Shown here piece after piece: positions 10,924 through 21,094 of a stretch of DNA of 64,000 nucleotides; the first letter of the stretch is position 1; the number at the start of each line of letters is the position of its first letter. The notes under the pieces were generated by a model, which saw nothing but the letters and a program-made list of their open reading frames with translations, had not been told where the DNA came from and searched no databases. Made by a program: the position numbers and the translations under genes. Source of the stretch: Gracilaria gracilis (taxonomy: Eukaryota; Rhodophyta; Florideophyceae; Gracilariales; Gracilariaceae); NCBI GenBank assembly GCA_030374805.1, contig JARGSG010000028.1:248001-312000 (forward strand), in the 5' to 3' direction.

Positions 10924-12789
10924 TCAGAAGTCACCGTCAAACCCAGTAAACCCTGTGAGCAAAAACAAAGACCAATAAGTCTTCTTTTCAATATCACTGC
11001 ACCAGTTCCAAGCACTAGTCAGTCGTCCGTCAATACATGAACCAGCACTGAACCAGTCGCTTGCACCACTACCATCAAACGCATGTCTGAAAAAGTCTCT
11101 CAAAATGAGTTTCCGGGCCGGTTCCACTCCTCCGAACGTTTCATTGATATACTTTTGAATACTCCTGTCATTGGCAGCGACCTCACCAATGCGTCGAATG
11201 CATGTCGTTAAAGGCCCCAAAATTCTTTGAACCTGTGCATATTTATCGATGAAGGTCAGAGCGTTCGGGACGTTGTAGTCCCCTAAATGCACAACGGACG
11301 AGCCTACCCACTTCCCGACACGTCTCTGCACCGTATTCAGAATCTCATACATGGCTCGTGAAACACTGGGAGCGGCCTGCACTCTGTTGAGACCTTGACC
11401 GGTGTTGCGTAAGTGATAGGGGTTCTTAGAATCGAGCAAATCCTTTTCACTGAGATACCATAATCTGTACATTTCATGACACACCTCCCGCCACAAGGCT
11501 AAGCTCTGAAAGACGTATCGGAATTGTCTGACGTGATCATGAGTTAGACGGGCGCCTGCCACACCCTCGGTGATGGCAATACTATCACGTTTGTCAGCGG
11601 GTCGCTCAGGCTTAAAGTAAGCATGAAGGTATTTGATCATGATATCGCAAGGGTCTCGAGCTGCTCGCAAATAGGCATTATTGTCACCAATAGAATACAG
11701 ACAACGACGAACTTCATCCTCGTCGAGACTGCGACCATTTCTATATCGTTTGGCAAGAATGGAAACAGCATGCTCCTTAGCATGAATCTCTCGCTGTACA
11801 GTGCGTCTCGTCTTCCCGTCCGGAATAATCTCAGCTGTCGCCTTTTCAATTAAAGGATCATCCAAAAGCTCCAGACCACCACGCTCTTCCAAGTAGGACG
11901 CAACCGTGACGAGAGGCTTGACGCACGAGAACTCAAGAAGGCGCACGATTTCGACGTTGACGGAATCCTGCAACATATGGATTAGTTTGCCATAAGTGTT
12001 ACGACTCTTTTCGGGATTGGCCACCTTGTGACGGCGAGCAACCTCAAAGGCGGTCTGGAAGAAGGCTTGGTTGTCGGCAAAATCACGATCTTTGACAAGT
12101 TTCTGTCCCTTGTTGTAGTCCATGGCGACGGCCAAACCGGTGAGGATGGAGCACAAGTCTCTAATCTGAGCGTGTATTCTCTGCCTCGTTTTCATTCGCG
12201 AAGTGGCCAAGACATCGACAACATCGGTATACTCACTAACATTGAGCGCGGCTTCAACCAAGCGCAAGATCTTGCGCTCGGCCTGTGACAGGCGCAACGG
12301 GATGAACTTTGCTCTACTGGCAGTAGAGGCAGTGATACGCTCATTGGCAGCAGAGTGGCCATTTTGACGCTGGTCCAAAGGGGCGTCGCTCGCGTCATCA
12401 TATTGGTCCATGTTAATATCATGATCATCGTTATCAGAAGCATGAGCACGCAGTTGCGTATCAAGCTGCGTGGAAGAAGATTGATTAGAAGCGTGATGCG
12501 GACCGACGCGCGTCAAAGCCGGGCCTCGGATCTGATCAAGAAGGGTAACCAGTGCCTCCGCGAGCACCTTAGGGTCTGTTTCAGCTCGCCATTGCTGCGA
12601 ACTCTTCCCTAGAACGGCGTCAAAGGCGCGGCGCGACTGCTCCTGTTGCTGCGCAAGCGCCTCGATCTGAGCGTCGTCCAGCTGATGTGCGGGGTGATTG
12701 CCGTTGGGAGTGTCAGCATCGTTGAGCGATTGATCGAGTACGGCCGATAATTCACCGCTACGATGACCTCGACTGTCAGCGCCCATCAT
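10924..12789 (-). CDS. DUF2009 / UPF0652-like protein
   Basis: 621 aa if started at the ATG at 12789 (MMGADSRGHRSG). The frame stays open upstream to 13056, but only through GC-rich low-complexity sequence. Residues 1-180 are polar and Gln/Asp-rich. From about 190 to the end the protein matches what I recall of the eukaryote-wide DUF2009 family: KLVKDRDFADNQAFFQTAFE, NTYGKLIHMLQDS, RRCLYSIGDNNAYLRAARDP, NTGQGLNRVQAAPSVSRAM, VGSSVVHLGDYNVPNALTFI, and the C-terminal DFFRHAFDGSGASDWF with SCIDGRLTSAWNWCS. The biochemical function is unknown in the family. Intron-free and intact. Confidence 0.85.
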   Translation of the reverse strand: MMGADSRGHRSGELSAVLDQSLNDADTPNGNHPAHQLDDAQIEALAQQQEQSRRAFDAVLGKSSQQWRAETDPKVLAEALVTLLDQIRGPALTRVGPHHASNQSSSTQLDTQLRAHASDNDDHDINMDQYDDASDAPLDQRQNGHSAANERITASTASRAKFIPLRLSQAERKILRLVEAALNVSEYTDVVDVLATSRMKTRQRIHAQIRDLCSILTGLAVAMDYNKGQKLVKDRDFADNQAFFQTAFEVARRHKVANPEKSRNTYGKLIHMLQDSVNVEIVRLLEFSCVKPLVTVASYLEERGGLELLDDPLIEKATAEIIPDGKTRRTVQREIHAKEHAVSILAKRYRNGRSLDEDEVRRCLYSIGDNNAYLRAARDPCDIMIKYLHAYFKPERPADKRDSIAITEGVAGARLTHDHVRQFRYVFQSLALWREVCHEMYRLWYLSEKDLLDSKNPYHLRNTGQGLNRVQAAPSVSRAMYEILNTVQRRVGKWVGSSVVHLGDYNVPNALTFIDKYAQVQRILGPLTTCIRRIGEVAANDRSIQKYINETFGGVEPARKLILRDFFRHAFDGSGASDWFSAGSCIDGRLTSAWNWCSDIEKKTYWSLFLLTGFTGFDGDF

Positions 12790-13174
12790 GTACAACAGAG
12801 AAGCGCACACAAGAAGCGCGAGACGCGCAGCGGCTGAAGGGCGAGCGGAGGCGGGATGGCGGCGACGAGCACTCGTAGCACGAACGAAGCAAACGGCGGT
12901 AATGTAAAGTTCAACGGGCTGGCGCGCGCGGCAGCGCGCGACACGTCTCGCGCGAGCTGCGCGACCAACGGTGGAAAGCGCGGGGCACACCAGCGCGGGG
13001 CACACCAACGCACTGCCGTCGTTGGGTGCGTGCTCGTGCCGCCTCTCTCGCGGCATGTCAGCGCGCTGACCACTGACACGTGGGCAGTGACGCGCCGTCG
13101 CTGCTCTTCAACGGCGCTGCGCACGTGGCGCCGTGGCGCCGTGGCCGCGTGGCCGCGTGTGGCGGCGCCACGCG
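12790..13174. repeat. GC-rich 5' region with short tandem repeats
   Basis: Between the minus-strand sulfotransferase-like gene and the DUF2009-like gene. It holds two perfect 15-bp tandem copies (GCGCGGGGCACACCA, 12978-12992 and 12993-13007). It also holds four 8-bp units in a row (GTGGCGCC twice, then GTGGCCGC twice, 13125-13156). It is likely the promoter region of the downstream DUF2009-like gene. High GC keeps several frames open by accident. Confidence 0.6.
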
Positions 13175-14308
13175 TCACGCGTAGTCGTGTTCACGAAGCC
13201 ACGCCCCGCAGAGCTCGTCTTTGGCCACGGCCGCGAAGCCGCGCCTTTCGGCGGCAGACGGCGTACTAGCTGCGTGCACGTGCGCCTTGTGCAGGTGCGT
13301 CTGCGGGTTGACGCTCATCTCCACGGCGTAGCCGCTGTCGCAGCGCACCGGTCGGAGCAGCGACAGCTCGCGAGCGGCCAGCGCCAGCATGGCGTCCGTG
13401 TAGTGCATGTCCAGATGGGAGCCCAGCTGCCTTAGCAACGCCGTCAGCCCGCCTTTGCTGGCGCGTACCATGTGCTCTGACTTGAGGTCCATCGCCAGTT
13501 TGCTCCCGGACGTTCGCAGCATCACTTCTCGGCATCTCAACTGCGTGCGAGCCACGTTCACCCACGTGCTTTCTTGCTCAAAGTCCTCGCGCTGCAGAAA
13601 TCCTTTTCGAGCGTTTGGTTGGTTCTTTCGGCAGAAGTCCGCGTGCGCTCGCTCGCCTTCTGATATGCGCTTGCCCCAACCCATGTCGCGGATCGAGCGC
13701 ACGGCTTGTCTCACATCGCGATGCGTTACGAACACTGCGTCCACCACGCCCTCCATTTCGGGCTCCACGTCGCCGCCGCCGACGAACACATGCCAATCAC
13801 GAACTGTGTGCACCTTGATCAGCACGCTGCCTAACGCTTTGAACGCGTCGATGCGGCTTGCTTTCTCTTTGTTCGCCAGCGTGCCATTTCTCACCATGGG
13901 CTGTGCGTACGCGTCGTACAGATGCAGCAAGTCTAAGTACCATCCAGCCACGGTGTTAGGGTCGCGCATTCTGAGCAGAATGCGTAGCGCGTTGTATAGA
14001 AGTGTTGAAGACGCCCGCGACGCTCCGGCTGATACTACCACCAGCGGATGCGGGGTTTCCACAACCTGGGCGTGATCTCTGCACTCCACAGGGTGTGCAC
14101 AATGCGATTGTTGCGGATTGCTACTGCAGGGAACAGGCTTTGTGAACACAGATCTGCCAATGAGCAAAACCACCAGTGTGAACGCCAACAGCAGTGTTGC
14201 CGTGCGGAGGCGCGTTATCGCTCCGAGTCCGTGTCCGGCTTTTGGCATACGTAGTTGGTCGCGCCGTGCATGTATACGGCGAATGGTCTGAGGATTTTCC
14301 CGTTGCAT
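13175..14308 (-). CDS. type II membrane sulfotransferase-like protein (P-loop)
   Basis: 377 aa from the ATG at 14308. A shorter start at 14248 (MPKAGHGLG) would put the membrane anchor nearer the N-terminus and is also plausible. A single hydrophobic segment (TATLLLAFTLVVLLIGRSVF) follows a basic stretch, as expected for a Golgi type II enzyme. The lumenal part has a 5'-phosphosulfate-binding-like loop (SAGASRASSTLLYNALR) and a candidate 3'-PAPS segment (VFVTHRDVRQAVRSI, Arg with a later Ser). These two sites in this order are the sulfotransferase signature, but overall similarity to any one subfamily is not evident. In a red alga such enzymes would sulfate cell-wall galactans or other glycans. 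That role is inferred only. Confidence 0.62.
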   Translation of the reverse strand: MQRENPQTIRRIHARRDQLRMPKAGHGLGAITRLRTATLLLAFTLVVLLIGRSVFTKPVPCSSNPQQSHCAHPVECRDHAQVVETPHPLVVVSAGASRASSTLLYNALRILLRMRDPNTVAGWYLDLLHLYDAYAQPMVRNGTLANKEKASRIDAFKALGSVLIKVHTVRDWHVFVGGGDVEPEMEGVVDAVFVTHRDVRQAVRSIRDMGWGKRISEGERAHADFCRKNQPNARKGFLQREDFEQESTWVNVARTQLRCREVMLRTSGSKLAMDLKSEHMVRASKGGLTALLRQLGSHLDMHYTDAMLALAARELSLLRPVRCDSGYAVEMSVNPQTHLHKAHVHAASTPSAAERRGFAAVAKDELCGAWLREHDYA

Positions 14309-14776
14309 TCCGAGCGTAGCGATAGTTACGGAGAAGCCGAATGTAAATGGCACTTTCGTACCTTCGAAGGTAGTACCGTGTAGTTGCGAAGAAGAAGAAG
14401 CACGGATGATCCCAGATAGGCTTCACAGATACAGTACTGTTGCCTGTGTACAAGGGGAACGTTACAGCAATGGTGCTGGCCCTGCACCACCGCAGTGCCT
14501 GCCAAGGTCGCGGAGCCCCGTGTCAGCACTCATCGTGCACTGTGTCGCCCAGCGCCTTCGCCCTCCCCGCCTGTCCCATTCAAGTCACAGACTGCAAGCG
14601 AGAGCGTTGGCCCTCCCCGCTCGCTTCGAGAGAGATTGTTCGATTCGCAGTCTCCCTGCTCATGACCATGAAGCGATGGTAAGCACATTGCTCATCGTGA
14701 ACGGTAGAACGCTTCTCCTACAATCGCCGTAGAGTCAAGCCGGACCTCTCGCATACATTGTCGCGTGTCGCTTATC

Positions 14777-16633
14777 ATGGATCAGACCCACTGCGCGGGC
14801 TGCAGCGCCCTGTTTACCTTCACCAAGTCCAAGCATACTTGCCGCTCCTGTCAGGACTCTTTTTGTCATTCATGCTCTTCGGGAAAACGCCCGGTTCCTG
14901 AAAAAGGTCATAATGATCCTGTGCGCGTCTGCGACGTTTGCCTCCACGCAGTGGATCGTCGCTCGAAGTTATTGGGGAACTTTTCGACGTCCAACAGCCT
15001 GCATCACAATGCCTCTATTTCTTCCTCATTTACTGACCCATCCGTTTTGCAACAGCGAGAGGCACATGCCGATGCGATGAACGCGTTAAAGAGAATATAC
15101 AAGGCAAAAGTCCGCCCTCTCGAACAAGCATACAAGTTTTCCGAGTTCTATGCGTCAGAACTGACTGATGGTGACTTTGATGCTCGTCCGTTCGTGCTTC
15201 TTGTAGGCGGTTATTCAGTGGGCAAGACCTCGTTCATCCGCTACATGCTACAGCGCGATTTTCCTGGCTCACGGATTGGGCCAGAGCCTACCACGGATAG
15301 GTTTCTTGCAGTCATGGCGGGAAGAACTGGTCAAGCCGAAGGGGTCATGCCCGGAAATGCTGCTGCAGTCGACCTTGACCGTCCGTTTACGTCGCTTTCG
15401 CGCTTCGGGATAAGCTTTCTCTCTCGATTCGAAGTGTCTGAACTCGCCGCTCCGATTTTGGATAACATCAGTTTTATCGATACCCCTGGTATTCTAAGCG
15501 GTGAAAAGCAGCGCGTAGAGAGAGGGTACTCATTTGAGCACGTTGTCGAATGGTTTGCTGAACGAGCGGACAGAATACTTCTTTTGTTCGATGGCAATAA
15601 GCTTGATATCTCAGATGAACTTAAGCGAGTCATCGAATGTCTCAAATCTCACGACGATAAGATTCGAATTATCCTGAATAAGGCTGACATGGTTGACCCT
15701 CAACAGCTAATGCGTGTGTATGGTGCGCTCATGTGGTCCCTGGGAAAAGTTATACGATCTCCGGAGGTACTGCGAGTATACATAGGCTCCTTTTGGGATA
15801 AACCTGTAAATCCCAACGGAGCATCAAATGCAAAGCTGTTCAGTGATGAAGAAGCGGATTTGCTAAATGACCTGCGAAACTTACCGCAGAATTCAGCCGT
15901 CCGCAAAATTAACGAGCTAGTCAAACGCGCGCGGCTTGCACGAGTACATGCTTTGCTGGTTAATCATCTACGTGCAAGTATGCCCTACTTATGGGGGCAC
16001 AAGAAAAAGCAAGAACGCCTCGCTTTACGTTTGAAAGATGAGTACGTCAAAGTTCAAAAAGCCCATAGTCTGGCCATAGGAGACTTCCCGTCGGTTGAGA
16101 AATTTCGCAGTGGACTGGAGGCCTTTGATTTGTCGGAGTTTCCAAACTTGTCCAAACGACTGTTGGACGTCACTGAGGGTGCTCTCGCTCGGGATATTCC
16201 GAAACTCATGCTTTCAATTGGCATTAGTGCGGAAGAAACTGGAAGGGCAGCTCAAGCTGATAAAGATGATGAAAGAGATGGTGGAAATCCATTTGGCGAT
16301 CCACAACAAAACGAAGGTGGGGAGAACGACGCGAAATGGGCCGTTACACCTGCGGCGAAAGCGAAATGGGATCGAGTGTTCGATTCCTTGAAGCCCACTG
16401 GACAACCCCCTGCCTTGGCTGGAGCTGCTGTCCGCGATCTCATGCTTGAAAGTGGTTTACCGCCGAGCACTTTGAAACGAGTCTGGGATTTAGCGGATAT
16501 TGACAAGGATGGGTTATTGGATGCTGACGAGTTCGCAGTTGCAATGACTTTGATAAAGAAAGGAAGATCTGAGGGGATTTCTGCTGTACCTGAGGAGCTG
16601 CCATTGTCATTAGTCCCACATAGCAAGAGGTGA
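14777..16633 (+). CDS. FYVE zinc finger fused to an EHD-type dynamin-like ATPase
   Basis: 618 aa from the first ATG (14777). An in-frame GTG 12 bases earlier is less likely. Residues 6-55 carry eight Cys (6, 9, 22, 25, 30, 33, 52, 55) with FYVE spacing. KHTCRSC resembles the basic lipid-binding motif and VRVCDVC closes the domain. The dynamin-like G domain follows, with a P-loop GGYSVGKTSF (about 143-152), DTPGIL (about 234) and NKAD (about 300). A helical region comes next. The C-terminal EH domain (about 520-600) has one canonical EF-hand loop, DIDKDGLLDADEF. EHD proteins tubulate endosomal membranes in endocytic recycling. The FYVE finger would add phosphatidylinositol-3-phosphate binding. 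EHDs I know from animals and plants lack FYVE. The downstream gene is convergent, 91 bp away. Confidence 0.88.
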   Translation: MDQTHCAGCSALFTFTKSKHTCRSCQDSFCHSCSSGKRPVPEKGHNDPVRVCDVCLHAVDRRSKLLGNFSTSNSLHHNASISSSFTDPSVLQQREAHADAMNALKRIYKAKVRPLEQAYKFSEFYASELTDGDFDARPFVLLVGGYSVGKTSFIRYMLQRDFPGSRIGPEPTTDRFLAVMAGRTGQAEGVMPGNAAAVDLDRPFTSLSRFGISFLSRFEVSELAAPILDNISFIDTPGILSGEKQRVERGYSFEHVVEWFAERADRILLLFDGNKLDISDELKRVIECLKSHDDKIRIILNKADMVDPQQLMRVYGALMWSLGKVIRSPEVLRVYIGSFWDKPVNPNGASNAKLFSDEEADLLNDLRNLPQNSAVRKINELVKRARLARVHALLVNHLRASMPYLWGHKKKQERLALRLKDEYVKVQKAHSLAIGDFPSVEKFRSGLEAFDLSEFPNLSKRLLDVTEGALARDIPKLMLSIGISAEETGRAAQADKDDERDGGNPFGDPQQNEGGENDAKWAVTPAAKAKWDRVFDSLKPTGQPPALAGAAVRDLMLESGLPPSTLKRVWDLADIDKDGLLDADEFAVAMTLIKKGRSEGISAVPEELPLSLVPHSKR

Positions 16634-16724
16634 CCGTTGCATCAACATAAGCTAAACGTAGTATAGCCGTGGGTCAGTTGGCTACAACGCAGTTCGCTGA
16701 ACTAAATCGAACACCATCCACTTG

Positions 16725-17618
16725 TCAAGGTGCCGGGAAATTGCGTTCAGCGACGGTCAGGAGACGTTTAACTCCCTGAATATACTTCCGTGTTTGTTCG
16801 TCGTTCATAACATGAGCAATCTTATCTTCACCTATTTTTTCGCGAGCTGCACGGGCGTGAATACCCACCATTGTAGCCCCCATAGGCCATGGGGCATTCC
16901 CAATTGCAAGCCTTTCAAGGTATAACCTGCTTGCTTTCATGTAATCTCTCTCTTCTACAGCGTCAAATATGTCCCTCAGAGCATCTAGGATAGCCTTCTT
17001 CAACTTCCGCTTTCGTAACAGTTTTTCGAGAGGTTTCAGCCATGTCTTCGTTTGTTCGAATGTTTTTACCATTGTCCGGCCCTTGGTCTTTTTACGGTCG
17101 CCTTCGGACATTTGTTCTATCTCGGACTTCCAAAGTCGAATATGCTTTCGAATATGTTCATGTACTTGGTCCTCTTTACAATTAACAGATGTTTCCTCGT
17201 GCTTCGCGGGCGGTGGCCGAGACACTTGGCTAGAGCCTGTTCCTTTATTTTCCGAGGCAGAGCCTTTTGGTGGGTTGTCGTGGTATTCCAAGGCCGTTTC
17301 TCCGATTTCGTTCACCAATTTATCTTTCTTGTGAGATTTCAAATCATAAGAAGTTCCTTTTTCCGCTTCAATCTTAGCGACCTCGTCTCGTTCAGAAACA
17401 ACTTCTCTCGGTTCGTTAGTCTGCACATTGGGTACCACTGGACCGATTCTACGCCGTTTCTTCGCTCGGAGGGTTTCCTCTTGTTCTTGTTCCTTTTCGT
17501 AGTATGCAATACTACGCTCCTCCTCTATTTCAACTCTAGACTTCCATTTCTTCGCATCTTGCGACGGGGCAGTCTTCCTCTTCGCAATTTCCTTCAGTAA
17601 GGCAGCCGATGGATCCAT
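16725..17618 (-). CDS. PRP18: pre-mRNA splicing factor Prp18
   Basis: 297 aa with an ATG start. The N-terminus has the family's short helix (DPSAALLKEIAKRK). The middle is long, charged and probably disordered. The C-terminal Prp18 domain (about 165-290) ends in the highly conserved block IGNAPWPMGATMVGIHARAA, followed by HVMNDEQTRKYIQGVKRL. Prp18 acts in the second catalytic step of splicing with Slu7 and U5 snRNP. Its presence fits the spliced genes seen in this window despite the low intron density. Intact and intron-free. Confidence 0.93.
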   Translation of the reverse strand: MDPSAALLKEIAKRKTAPSQDAKKWKSRVEIEEERSIAYYEKEQEQEETLRAKKRRRIGPVVPNVQTNEPREVVSERDEVAKIEAEKGTSYDLKSHKKDKLVNEIGETALEYHDNPPKGSASENKGTGSSQVSRPPPAKHEETSVNCKEDQVHEHIRKHIRLWKSEIEQMSEGDRKKTKGRTMVKTFEQTKTWLKPLEKLLRKRKLKKAILDALRDIFDAVEERDYMKASRLYLERLAIGNAPWPMGATMVGIHARAAREKIGEDKIAHVMNDEQTRKYIQGVKRLLTVAERNFPAP

Positions 17619-18226
17619 GGTGAGAATCTCGAAGGTGGAATCCTACAAGAGCATATAAAACGGAGCCAAGTCTGCTTGAATATATGTGACGGAGAAACAC
17701 AGGACTTCCTTCTTCTTGCCCCCTTTAGACAGGGTTATCCTAATGGATGAGGAACTTATCTTCCAAAGGTCGTTCCAGCGAGACGAGACGTGTTCATTTC
17801 CTTCGGGTGCGCCATCGAGAAAGTCGTTTCGGGAAGAGAACTCTGGCCTTACAACAATTAGATATTGTGCTGATTTTTTTTGGTTCCCAAGTGAAATGAA
17901 GTCCTGTAGCTCTACCCTTCAGATTCTAATACTTGGTTTGTGTCCCACCCCATGGGCAGTAGCGTTAGCGTTAACGTTAAGGGTTACCTTGGGTGATACA
18001 GAATTTTTCGACTCCACACAGTTCGTATCCCGGTCGAGATCAAAGGCCAGTTGACATTGCAAGGGGGTTTAACTGAGAGAAGAATGCGAACAGAAGACAG
18101 AAGTTCGTTGGATTTTGCCTGCTCAAAAGCTCTGACATACCCCTCCTACCTTTGCTTCTTCAACCCATCGTAGAGCCGCCCATCTCTAGCGCACCCAACT
18201 TTTTTTTGGTACTGTTTCTACTCGGC
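17619..18226. other. intergenic between divergent Prp18 and ABC ATPase genes
   Basis: Serves as the 5' region of both genes. A plus-strand frame at 17686-18054 (122 aa) shows nothing recognisable. A run of GTTA/GTTAAC words occurs at about 17960-17990. No other structure was seen. Confidence 0.35.
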
Positions 18227-19194
18227 ATGAATGCATTCGTCGGGGTTCCGCCCTTTTTCAAAACCTTTTCGTACTCGAAAACGAGATTATCGCGGAGACC
18301 TGCGAGCAGAAGTAGAGTGAGAGCTTGCACGGGAAAGAATGCTGCCCCTAACATTCGTGTTCCTTTACTAGAGCTGCGGGATATATGGTACCGATTGCCT
18401 AATAACTACGATGTTCAATTGTTTCGAGGTTTGAATCTGAAGGTGTTCCCTAATGAATTTGTGGTCTTGATAGGAGCGAACGGAGCTGGGAAATCCACAA
18501 GTAAGTTGGTCAAGACCACGATACTTGTCGGATGCATACTGATACACCTGTATTCTTCTTTCTTCTTGTCTACGTGATAGTCATTAACCTAATGACTGGT
18601 CTAATAAAGCTTAGACCACGACATGGATCCATTTTGTGGGATGGCAAAGTAATGAAGCCGAAGCATTTGCTTGATAACATTGGACTCGTTCTACAGGATC
18701 CTGCTAGTTACTTATTTCTACCAACAGTGCTCGACGAGCTCGTAATGGGGCGCCCTGAAAAGACCCCCGACGACGTTCGCAACGTGATGGCCGCCGTCGG
18801 TTTACAAAACGTTTCACTCTTGAGTTGCCCCCGGTCGCTCAGTGGTGGACAAGTTCGGCGCTTAGCTCTGGCAGATCAGTTGATGCGGAATCCGAGACCA
18901 GCGCTTTTTGCTTTGGACGAACCGTTAGCTGGAGTTGACTGGACAGGGCGCCGACAGCTTGCCGATCTCCTTGGGTCTCTCAAGAGAATGTTTGCCATAG
19001 TTATAATCTCTCATGAGCCTGGGGAGCTTCTGAAGTATGCAGATAGGGTGATTGAAGTTGGCCGTGGCGGCGCAAAGGAGATTGACCCGAGAATTGTTGA
19101 GAAGGCCGTGCGAGTTCGTGCAGAAAGAAGAGAAGCAGCGAAGGCCAAGTCTCGAATGGAAGCTATTGAGTATATGAAGAAAAATGGGACATAA
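18227..19194 (+). CDS. plastid-type ABC transporter ATP-binding subunit, ABCI11/NAP14-like (2 exons)
   Basis: Exon 1 is 18227-18500, the intron is 18501-18580 (80 nt, GTAAGT...GATAG) and exon 2 is 18581-19194. Together they give 295 aa. The splice falls inside the Walker A motif and restores GANGAGKSTIINLMTGL. The N-terminal 50 residues are Ser/Arg-rich and look like a plastid transit peptide. Next come the Q-loop region (LVLQDPASYLFLPTVL), the signature LSGGQVRRLALADQL, Walker B ALFALDEPLAGVD and the H-loop IISHEP. There is no membrane domain. It resembles the CbiO/EcfA-like stand-alone ATPases of plastids (ABCI11 in plants), which pair with separate membrane proteins. The substrate is not readable. 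The next gene is convergent, 19 bp from the stop. Confidence 0.85.
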
Positions 19195-19213
19195 GTACCA
19201 CTCAGATTGATTT

Positions 19214-20293
19214 TTATCGATGTCTACCACAAAATCTCACAAAGAAGTCGGAAATCTGTGCCGCAAGTGAAATCAATATCCTTTCATGGTTATGGCCGTA
19301 GTTCACATTTCGATGGGTGAATGAATTGAGGTGTTGAAGAGAATGAGATGTCTTGGCCTTTGAGCTGGAGCGTACCGTTTGCGCTTCAACCTTGGCTAAG
19401 TATTGCTTCCTCAGTTTTCGAAGCTGTCGTTCGAACCTTTTCTTCTCGATCTCTTCCCTTCTTTTGTCTTTTTTCTCAGTTCGTTTCTTCTTGCGTATTG
19501 CAGCTTTGATCAATTTTTGCCAGGAATGGGCGACGTTCTGGTTACGAGGGATAGCCCCGACAAGCATTTCTAGTTTATGCTTTTGACGCCCGACAGATCC
19601 CCGAACAGCATACGAACCGAGAAGCATTGAAGCTTGATATAGGTCTGGGAAGCTGTCGACAGGAACACGAGGTGGCGTTTTCTCAGTTTTTCTTCTACAT
19701 CTTTGCATTCGAGCTAGGGCACGGATGAAGCGATGTGCTTCAACACAAGTAGTCGGAAAACTTCCTAGTAGCTTGTTTAATTCTTCCAGTGATTTTGGAT
19801 TCGGCGCTTCGTTTGTCAGATACCGTTTTCGCACAGCTTCAAGTAGAATGAAGCAACGGGAGACCGAGCGATCACTTTGAGACAACGCTAAGGTTTGCAT
19901 AAGGTGCTGACTGTGTCTGAATGCAGTAGGAGTTCTTTTTCGGTTTGCTCGGTCCGTATCACGTTGAATTGCACCTTTCCATTGCTGGGCGAGAAGACGG
20001 TTTGGAGGAAGTTGTCCAACAAGTGATTCTAATTCTGCTACAGTTCTGGGACGCATTTGTTTTCGTTGTGTATAACAGCCCAAAAGTTCGATGGCGCGAC
20101 GGCGTTCTTTCGGTTCCGAGGGGACGCGGGGGGGTAGCTGAAATCCTTCCCGATTCCGCATGCGACAGCTTGGGGGAAGAAGCAAAAGCCGTTTGGACAT
20201 CAAACGCCTCTCATCAGGGCGCGATATCCACTGCGTTTGGACTTGATTGCCCTTCGCAATACTGATAATAAACGGTGAGACAAAAGCCGCCAT
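19214..20293 (-). CDS. unknown protein with three roughly 45-residue internal repeats
   Basis: 359 aa with an ATG start and intact. The protein is very basic. Three degenerate repeats can be aligned: AIELLGCYTQRKQM with ELESLVGQLPPNRLLAQQW; ILLEAVRKRYLTN with ELNKLLGSFPTTCVEAHRF; and SMLLGSYAVRGS with LEMLVGAIPRNQNVAHSW. The shared pattern is a helix with LLG-x-Y, a basic linker, then L-x-x-L(V/L)G-x-(I/L/F)P-x-N-x-x-x-A-x-x-(W/F). A Lys/Arg/Glu-rich helix (about 265-305) follows. No known domain is recognised. The repeats suggest a helical-repeat RNA- or protein-binding protein, which is inference. Confidence 0.7.
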   Translation of the reverse strand: MAAFVSPFIISIAKGNQVQTQWISRPDERRLMSKRLLLLPPSCRMRNREGFQLPPRVPSEPKERRRAIELLGCYTQRKQMRPRTVAELESLVGQLPPNRLLAQQWKGAIQRDTDRANRKRTPTAFRHSQHLMQTLALSQSDRSVSRCFILLEAVRKRYLTNEAPNPKSLEELNKLLGSFPTTCVEAHRFIRALARMQRCRRKTEKTPPRVPVDSFPDLYQASMLLGSYAVRGSVGRQKHKLEMLVGAIPRNQNVAHSWQKLIKAAIRKKKRTEKKDKRREEIEKKRFERQLRKLRKQYLAKVEAQTVRSSSKAKTSHSLQHLNSFTHRNVNYGHNHERILISLAAQISDFFVRFCGRHR

Positions 20294-21094
20294 ACGCGAT
20301 AGCTCTTAAGATCCTCAATATGAGATATTAGTATTCTGATGCTTCTTCCCACTTGGTCTTAGGTCGACGCGGTTCCCATTTTTTTTTGGAACAGGAACAC
20401 GCATCCGCACAAGCAGTCAGTGGCCCTCAAATGGATCTCGATCTAGATACAACGCAATGGAAAGAACATGAGCAGTCCCCCTGTAGACATCCGAAGGTAG
20501 AGCGCGACAGGTCGAAGAGCATGAACGAAGCCAACGACGAACGAGCGCAGGCGGTGGGGATGTCGTATGATAAGGACCCACACCCAAGACTGCCACCACC
20601 CAAAACAGAATTTCCTAAGAAATTTGGGTGACACAGTTTATCATCAGGAACAGCTCAACCCTGGCCTCGAGGCTGGTGGCACGTACAGTCCCCGAAATTC
20701 AAATGGATCCAATTTGCAACTTGCAATTTGTAACTCTTATTGTACCAAGGGTAGGAAGATTTATGTCTTGCCCTGGTTGAAAACTTCTACAAATTGAGAT
20801 TGCATCAGAAATGAATCTTGGAAACAAGATAATTATTTGCAAAACAGATTCGGAAATTGGATTCTGATGTGAACGATTGGGCTTGCCGATGATGATAAAC
20901 CTTACAAATTTCCCATCCGAAGTAAATAAACGCCTCTCTCTCTTTGTCTGCTCCCTGGCTAGCTTTCTCGATAACAGTTTGGTGACCAACCGCGATTGTG
21001 TTTGATAAGAAAGTGCGTATGGGAGAAGATATTCGTGGCGAGTAACTGAACAATCAAATCTCTAGGAATTACTTGTACCGAACGAAAGTCTTGA
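20294..21094. other. intergenic, nothing recognised
   Basis: A 92-codon plus-strand frame (20353-20631) has no recognisable content and low-complexity polar composition, so it was not called. The rest is AT-rich and likely promoter sequence for the SSB gene. Confidence 0.35.

Noticed and set aside
12790-13056. N-terminal extension of the DUF2009-like open frame.
   Set aside because: GC-rich, repeat-bearing and low complexity. The MMGADS start is more plausible.
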